11,047 nt of DNA from CAYNFH01 sp964396385. Lineage in GTDB: Bacteria; Armatimonadota; Chthonomonadetes; Chthonomonadales; CAJBBX01. Within the stretch, counting starts at the first letter, position 1. Each line of letters begins with the position of its first letter. Of the stretch, positions 5,399 to 11,047 are shown piece by piece. The stretch is taken from positions 1 through 11,047 of the forward strand of contig CAYNFH010000205.1 in the NCBI GenBank assembly GCA_964396385.1, given 5' to 3'. The position numbers were made by a program, and so were the translations under genes. The notes under the pieces were generated by a model. The model saw only the letters and a list, made by a program, of their open reading frames with translations. It made no database searches and had not been told where the DNA came from.

Positions 5399-6778
5399 TT
5401 ACTTTCCCGCGATCACAATTGGCAACGAGATATCCTGTCTGCGAAATAGACACCGGCCGGCCACGTCCTCGCAGACGTTGTAGAGCGCGTACGCGCGCAG
5501 CATCACGATTCCTGAAGGTGCGGTCTCCGGGACGCGAATCTCAAAGTTGAGCTCCCTCACCTCGGCGGAGGCGGGCATTCGAGGGTTGGGTAGCTCCACG
5601 AGCTGCCGGTCCGCCAGCCAGCCGGCCGGGAGGCGCACCCAGAGGCGGAGCGGCTCGGCTTCGTTGTTCCAGTGTGCCCGATGCGTGGCGTCGGGCCGCA
5701 AGATGAGGTGGACGCGGACCGCATCTCCCGGACGCACGTGCGGCGGCGCGACCGCCGATTCGATGCGGATGTAATGCCCGTCATCGCGCGTTATTCGGTC
5801 TCCCGGGTCCGGCTCGGCCGGCGAATCACTCCGCTCGAACTCGCGCAAAGGGGCTGCGACTTCCGCGCCAGAGGGCTCGGCGGTCAAGCTGACTGGCGTC
5901 TCCCCGCGTGCGCGAATGTCCCTCCGTGCCCGCGCGACCCAGTCGTAAAAGGGATACGGCTTGTCCAAGCGCGGACCGTACTGCTGGATGCGGCGGCGCC
6001 AGATGTACTGGTTCGGGTTGAGGTCCAGCGCCGCCTGCCACTGATCCAGCGCACGCTGAAAGTCGCCTGGCTTGCGGCGCGGTGAATCGTAGCGCATCCG
6101 GTAACAAACTCCAAGGCGGAAGTGAGCTTCCGCATACTCCGGCACCAGATGTATCGCTCTGTCGTACGCGCCAATCGCCTCCTCCAATCCCGCCGGCCCT
6201 CCCCACAGGACTTCGGCATCCCCGTGCGTTGCCCAATCTGTCGGGGAATCGGTGGTCTGCGCACGGAGCCGTAGCTTGGTTCGGCCGGGCAGTTTTGCAC
6301 TTGAGACGCTGGGCGTTGACTCCGGCTTGGAGAACCGCTTGTCGAGGAAATCCCGCTCAATCGTGTCGGGATCCGGCTCGTTCAGCCGCACGATCCCGTA
6401 CTCGTCGATGGCTGTGAAGATGGGGACCGCAGACTGCTGGGTGAGGTTGAGAGGGTCCCACATGACGGGCCAATCGATCTTCTGCCACTGGAGGTAGAGC
6501 CTGGCGCGGTCCGGGTGCTGCTCCTGCACCAGGCCCACGATGGCGAGCTTGCCTGCGTCGACCAGCTTCTGTGCTCTTGCGTGCCAGACCGGCACGTGCT
6601 GTCTGCAGCCCGCTCACCAGGAAGCGAACTCGATGAGAATCACCTTCTTGCCCCGGAAGTCGGACAGGGTCATGCGCCGCTTTCCGTCCAGGCTTGGCAG
6701 AACTATATTCGGAAAGTACTGGCCCACCTCTCGGCCAACGGATGGCGGAGGGGCTGCAGCGGTCACTGTTGCAATCAC
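5399..6778 (-). CDS. Selenocysteine thioredoxin/TlpA-like protein with TPR and DsbD-alpha-like domains
   Basis: GTG 6778 follows a strong GAGGAGG at 8 nt; an in-frame TAG lies just upstream of it. The 459-residue product has a TlpA/AhpC-type thioredoxin domain (about 18-150): LPSLDGKRRMTLSDFRGKKV, then EFASW-U55-AG-C58-RQHVPVW, and the cis-proline site AVP119IF. UGA 6616-6614 stands exactly at the first active-site cysteine. Residues about 190-260 are TPR-like (EEAIGAYDRAIHLVPEYAEAHFRLG...). About 335-455 form a DsbD-alpha-like immunoglobulin fold with a Cys pair C436-x6-C443 (YNVCEDVAGRCLFRRQDI). The likely role is thiol-disulfide or peroxide exchange. No signal peptide is evident, so its compartment is unclear. 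It lies 29 nt after a DUF255-DsbD-alpha gene. Standard calling would lose residues 1-55 and begin near GTG 6595. Confidence 0.85.
6580..6596 (-). promoter_or_regulatory. Candidate bacterial SECIS hairpin in the thioredoxin-like gene
   Basis: On the minus strand CGTGCC-GGTCT-GGCACG forms six Watson-Crick pairs with a GGUCU loop. The stem begins 17 nt, and the loop 23 nt, after the UGA. The loop is nearly that of the E. coli fdhF SECIS (AGGUCU), whose G and U contact SelB. The distance fits the known bacterial range. Found by eye, without an energy calculation. Confidence 0.75.
6614..6616 (-). other. In-frame UGA (selenocysteine) codon at thioredoxin active site
   Basis: The codon lies between TGG (Trp54) and GCG-GGC-TGC (Ala-Gly-Cys58). 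Thioredoxin and TlpA families have W-C-x-x-C here, so UGA replaces the nucleophilic cysteine, where Sec substitution is chemically expected. Downstream residues RQHVPVW continue the family pattern in the same frame. Confidence 0.82.
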
Positions 6779-6786
6779 CTATATCG

Positions 6787-6793
6787 CCTCCTC
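6787..6793 (-). promoter_or_regulatory. Ribosome binding site fixing the GTG start of the Sec thioredoxin-like gene
   Basis: GAGGAGG on the minus strand, 8 nt before GTG 6778. It is one of the best Shine-Dalgarno sites in the window. It leads a frame that only makes sense if UGA 6616 is read through, and so is independent support for the extended gene. The alternative start GTG 6595, after the UGA, has no comparable site. Confidence 0.8.
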
Positions 6794-6807
6794 AAGTGGT
6801 TCGATGA

Positions 6808-9255
<2,448 letters not shown>

Positions 9256-9264
9256 ACGCCCGCG

Positions 9265-9270
9265 CTTATA
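9265..9270 (-). promoter_or_regulatory. Candidate -10 box for the DUF255 / Sec thioredoxin operon
   Basis: TATAAG on the minus strand, in the outer arm of the 9266-9292 palindrome, mirrors the TATAAT of the opposite promoter. Transcription would start near 9258, almost at ATG 9255, which favours the internal GTG 9162 as the translated start. No convincing -35 box is seen. Confidence 0.4.
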
Positions 9271-9292
9271 GAGGTAGTGGCTACCTCTATAA
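9266..9292. promoter_or_regulatory. 27-bp perfect-dyad operator between divergent operons
   Basis: Arms TTATAGAGGTAG (9266-9277) and CTACCTCTATAA (9281-9292) are perfect 12-bp inverted repeats separated by TGG. The site sits in the 63-bp gap between the DUF255 operon (minus) and the Cys-rich protein gene (plus), and overlaps candidate -10 boxes on both strands. A dimeric regulator here would control both directions together. The CsoR-family protein encoded downstream is a candidate, since the G-rich site before its own gene shares the TATAG(A/G)GG stretch, but a MerR-type activator is also possible. Confidence 0.7.
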
Positions 9293-9293
9293 T
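9288..9293 (+). promoter_or_regulatory. Consensus -10 box for the Cys-rich protein gene
   Basis: TATAAT lies 25 bp before the AAAGGAG ribosome site and ATG 9319. It overlaps the right arm of the palindrome, so binding there would block or remodel the promoter. The dyad centre is about 9 bp upstream of this box, where MerR-type operators also sit. No good -35 box is visible, suggesting dependence on an activator or another sigma factor. Confidence 0.55.
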
Positions 9294-9318
9294 CCCATAC
9301 GAAGAAAGGAGTGTCTTG

Positions 9319-9669
9319 ATGCCTCAGCAGCAGTATCAGTCCTGCCTGGACGCTTGCGTCCAGTGCCTCGAGGAGTGCGAGAGGTGCGTGGTCAGCTCAT
9401 GCCTCGGCAACCCGAACATGGCCGAGTGCGGCAGAGCCTGCATCGACTGCGCGACGATTTGCTCGGCGTGCGCAAGCTTCTGCAATCGCGAATCCCGCTT
9501 CTGTCCGTCTCTGTGCGTGGCCTGCGCGGAGGTGTGCGAGGGCTGCGCCGCCGAGTGCGACCGGTTCTCGCAGGACGAGCAGTGCCGCCGGTGCGCGGAG
9601 GCCTGCCGCCGGTGCGCCGACGAGTGCCGGAAGATGGCCGGCGGGACCACGGGAAGACGCGCCGCCTGA
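9319..9669 (+). CDS. Cys-rich four-helix-bundle protein, copper-storage (Csp/DUF326) type
   Basis: ATG 9319 has AAAGGAG at 7 nt. The product has 116 residues, 23 of them cysteines, spaced mostly every three or four residues along four helices: CLDACVQCLEEC, CGRACIDCATICSAC, CPSLCVACAEVCEGC and CRRCAEACRRCADEC. This is the Csp arrangement, in which inward-pointing thiols store many Cu(I) ions. No signal peptide or Tat motif is present, so it is cytosolic, as in Csp3. A CsoR-type repressor gene follows 135 bp downstream, in line with copper control. The gene diverges from the DUF255/Sec-thioredoxin operon across a shared palindrome. Storage of copper is family knowledge; other soft metals such as Hg would also bind. 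Confidence 0.9.
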   Translation: MPQQQYQSCLDACVQCLEECERCVVSSCLGNPNMAECGRACIDCATICSACASFCNRESRFCPSLCVACAEVCEGCAAECDRFSQDEQCRRCAEACRRCADECRKMAGGTTGRRAA

Positions 9670-9703
9670 GCTCTGTGCGCACGGAAAGCAAGCCGTGGCT
9701 AAG

Positions 9704-9735
9704 GGGCCGCCTCTACTGACATAGGGAGGCGGCCC
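9704..9735 (+). terminator. Hairpin after the Cys-rich protein gene, terminator-like
   Basis: GGGCCGCCTC (9704-9713) pairs perfectly with GAGGCGGCCC (9726-9735) around a 12-nt loop, 35 bp after the stop of the Cys-rich gene. No T-run follows, so it may act as a weak or factor-dependent terminator, or as an mRNA 3'-end stabiliser. Confidence 0.5.
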
Positions 9736-9761
9736 TCGCCATCTGTACGTCCCTGGAACTC

Positions 9762-9784
9762 TAGTATAGGGGGGAGGAGTATAT
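9762..9784 (+). promoter_or_regulatory. G-tract candidate operator upstream of the CsoR-family gene
   Basis: A run of six G (9769-9774) flanked by AGTATA and AGGAGTATAT lies just before the csoR-type gene. CsoR/RcnR repressors bind AT-flanked G-tracts (the RcnR site is TACT-G6-N-AGTA), so this is a reasonable autoregulatory site. The GGAGGG ribosome site follows at 9791-9796. Confidence 0.5.
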
Positions 9785-9804
9785 GAAGCAGGAGGGCATA
9801 GAAG

Positions 9805-10107
9805 ATGGTGGTACCGACGAAGAGTGAAGTGTTCAGCGCGGAGCGGCGCAAGGAGCTTTTGCAACGCCTCAACCGCATCGAGGGCCAGGTGCGGGGCCTA
9901 AAGGAGATGGTCGAGGAGGATCGCCGCTGCATGGAGATACTTCAGCAGGTCGCCTCCGTTTACGAGGCTCTGCGCGGCACGTCCCGCCTGGTCATGCGCA
10001 ACTACCTGGAGAACTGCGCGACGGCAGCCATCCGCACCGGCGACCCGGAGGAGGCGGAGCTGGTCTATGAGGAGCTGCTGGAGATGATCGCCAAGTTCGC
10101 CCGGTAG
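9805..10107 (+). CDS. CsoR/RcnR-family metal- or thiol-sensing repressor
   Basis: A 100-residue all-helical repressor with the family core RLNRIEGQVRGLKEMVEEDRRC42MEILQQV. ATG 9805 has GGAGGG at 8 nt. Copper-sensing CsoR ligands are Cys, then His-x3-Cys on helix 2. Here C42 and C71 are kept, but the His position is Y67 (MRNYLENC). The set is therefore Cys/Tyr/Cys, closer to the dithiol sites of persulfide sensors (CstR-like), and ligand choice is uncertain. It lies downstream of a Csp-type gene, and 17 nt upstream of a gene for an outer-membrane-like protein that it probably controls. Apo-CsoR proteins repress, and Cu(I) or thiol modification releases DNA. Confidence 0.9.
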   Translation: MVVPTKSEVFSAERRKELLQRLNRIEGQVRGLKEMVEEDRRCMEILQQVASVYEALRGTSRLVMRNYLENCATAAIRTGDPEEAELVYEELLEMIAKFAR

Positions 10108-10124
10108 AGGTAGAGGACCTCCTG

Positions 10125-10949
10125 TTGCGGCGAGTTCACCGGATTCTATGGGGGCTGGTAGCCGGAGGCTGTTTGCTCAGTGGACGCGCCGTTGCATCGG
10201 GGCACGGTCCGCTGTGGGGCCTGGCTACGCCGACCAATGCCCAGGGATCCTGGAGCGTCGACCTTGGCTGGATGGGGATTACGGCAGGCAGAACGAGCAC
10301 GATGGCGCGGCTGATGGCTGCCTACGGCGTCACACAGGACTTCCAGCTTTCCGTCTCGGGGCCGCTGTATCGCAGCGGAACGAACTCCCTCGGCACACGC
10401 GGCCTGGCGATGATGCCGATGACCAACGAGATCGAGCTCATGGCGGCGGATCGGTTCTACCATCGGGATACGGGAATCGGCACGCGGCGGGAAGACACGG
10501 GTTACCTGGCGCTCAGCGCGCCCAACCGGGACATCACCCGGCCCGGCGTCTTCGGCGCGCTCGCGCATGGTAACGTCTCCCGTTCGCTCTATCTGTGGGA
10601 GGGACTGGGCTACAAGGCGTACGCGAGCGGCGGCAGCCACCCGGGCAACGAGCTGTTCTACTCGGCCGTCGTCGGTTACCGTCCGAGAGCCTGGCAGACG
10701 GAGTTCCCGAAGCCAGACTTCCGGCTGCTCCTGGAGCTGGTGGGCGAGGTCCAGGAGCGGGAAAGCCGGGGAGGCATCCGCATTCCGACGTCCGGAGGAC
10801 ACCGGCTGTTCCTGGCGCCGGGCATCCTCGGCACGTACCAGAACTGGGGGTTCTCCTTCGGCGTGTCCGTACCGCTGGTCCAGGACTTACCGCAAGGAGG
10901 ACGCCGGGAAGATCTGCGCTTCGGCGTAGACGTTACGGGATTCTTCTGA
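10125..10949 (+). CDS. Probable outer-membrane beta-barrel protein of unknown function
   Basis: Start TTG 10125 with AGAGGA at 7 nt, 17 nt after the CsoR-type gene. The 274-residue product has a signal peptide (about 1-25, cut near AVASG). The mature part is rich in alternating polar/aromatic strands (GSWSVDLGWMGI, QDFQLSVSGPLY, WGFSFGVSVPLVQDL) and ends in Phe-Phe, as do many outer-membrane barrels. It resembles 'transporter-like' outer-membrane proteins found beside metal resistance genes, but I cannot name a family. There are almost no cysteines. Operon position under the CsoR-type regulator suggests a role in copper or other metal export or envelope response. A 12-nt gap links it to the next gene. 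Confidence 0.75.
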   Translation: MRRVHRILWGLVAGGCLLSGRAVASGHGPLWGLATPTNAQGSWSVDLGWMGITAGRTSTMARLMAAYGVTQDFQLSVSGPLYRSGTNSLGTRGLAMMPMTNEIELMAADRFYHRDTGIGTRREDTGYLALSAPNRDITRPGVFGALAHGNVSRSLYLWEGLGYKAYASGGSHPGNELFYSAVVGYRPRAWQTEFPKPDFRLLLELVGEVQERESRGGIRIPTSGGHRLFLAPGILGTYQNWGFSFGVSVPLVQDLPQGGRREDLRFGVDVTGFF

Positions 10950-10961
10950 AAGGAGTGCTGT

Positions 10962-11047
10962 ATGAGAACCAAGGCGGCGTGGATAGCGGCGCTATGGTCA
11001 TTGACGAATTACTGCCGCTATCGGGCCACCGGGGCGGCCGTCGGACA
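10962..11047 (+). CDS. Start of a further operon gene, cut by the window end
   Basis: ATG 10962 has AAAGGAG at 6 nt, 12 nt after the stop of the outer-membrane-like gene. Only 28 codons are visible, open to the end. The N-terminus (MRTKAAWIAALWSL) is basic then hydrophobic, like an export signal, but the rest (TNYCRYRATGAAVG) is not informative. Family unknown; probably a secreted or membrane member of the csoR operon. Confidence 0.5.
   Translation, partial: MRTKAAWIAALWSLTNYCRYRATGAAVG

Noticed and set aside
4757..5449. Plus-strand open frame of 230 codons opposite the hydroxylase gene
   Set aside because: A compositional shadow of a gene with intact His motifs; no family features.
10107..10121. 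GAGGT/ACCTC repeat before the outer-membrane-like gene as a second copy of the 9266-9292 operator
   Set aside because: Only 5-bp arms sharing GAGGTAG with the larger palindrome, and it overlaps the ribosome site; too short to claim.

Overview
The window reads as chromosomal DNA of a GC-rich, Gram-negative-type bacterium. The closest guess is Armatimonadota or a neighbouring phylum. The main clue is the first gene, a type II pseudopilin-like protein with a GFTLIE methylation motif, an 'AARERGRQASC...QDYDE' helix and an H-x9-DG motif near the C-terminus, a gene type that is highly multiplied in Armatimonadota and Planctomycetota. A lipoprotein, an outer-membrane-like protein and secreted thiol proteins also point to a two-membrane envelope. 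The phylum is an inference and was not tested.

Layout. (1) 87-893 (-): pseudopilin. (2) 991-2826 (+): ECF sigma factor, zinc-finger anti-sigma factor and a small lipoprotein with a heavy-metal-associated (HMA) domain. (3) 2841-2880: a 17-bp hairpin between convergent genes. (4) 4416-2888 (-): a metal island of a CadC/ArsR-type repressor, a 26-residue one-helix peptide with a Cys-Cys pair, a MerT-MerP fusion and an AhpD-like protein. (5) 9255-4538 (-): a thiol-redox operon of a DUF255 protein fused to a DsbD-alpha-like domain, a thioredoxin-TPR-DsbD-alpha protein and a membrane fatty-acid/sterol hydroxylase. (6) 9319 to the right end (+): a Cys-rich copper-storage-like protein, then a CsoR-family repressor, an outer-membrane-like protein and the start of one more gene.

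The main discovery is that two genes here appear to encode selenoproteins and would be truncated by a standard gene caller. The HMA lipoprotein (2473-2826) has two in-frame UGA codons exactly where the metal-binding cysteines belong (GMV-U-PVG-U-PAKL). The thioredoxin-like protein (5399-6778) has UGA in place of the first active-site cysteine (FASW-U-AGC). In both genes the frame stays open and family-like on both sides. In both, a short hairpin with a GGUC apical loop lies 23 nt after the nearest UGA, matching the known geometry of bacterial SECIS elements. UGA is a normal stop in most other genes here, so a wholesale code change does not explain this.

Taken together the genes look like a heavy-metal and thiol/selenol handling region. 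It holds Hg/Cu-type uptake and binding (MerTP, HMA, Csp), metal-responsive repressors (ArsR/CadC, CsoR), an envelope-stress sigma/anti-sigma pair with extra cysteines, and oxidoreductases that could keep cysteines or selenocysteines reduced. No selA, selB, selC or selD gene is in the window, so the Sec reading predicts these elsewhere in the genome.
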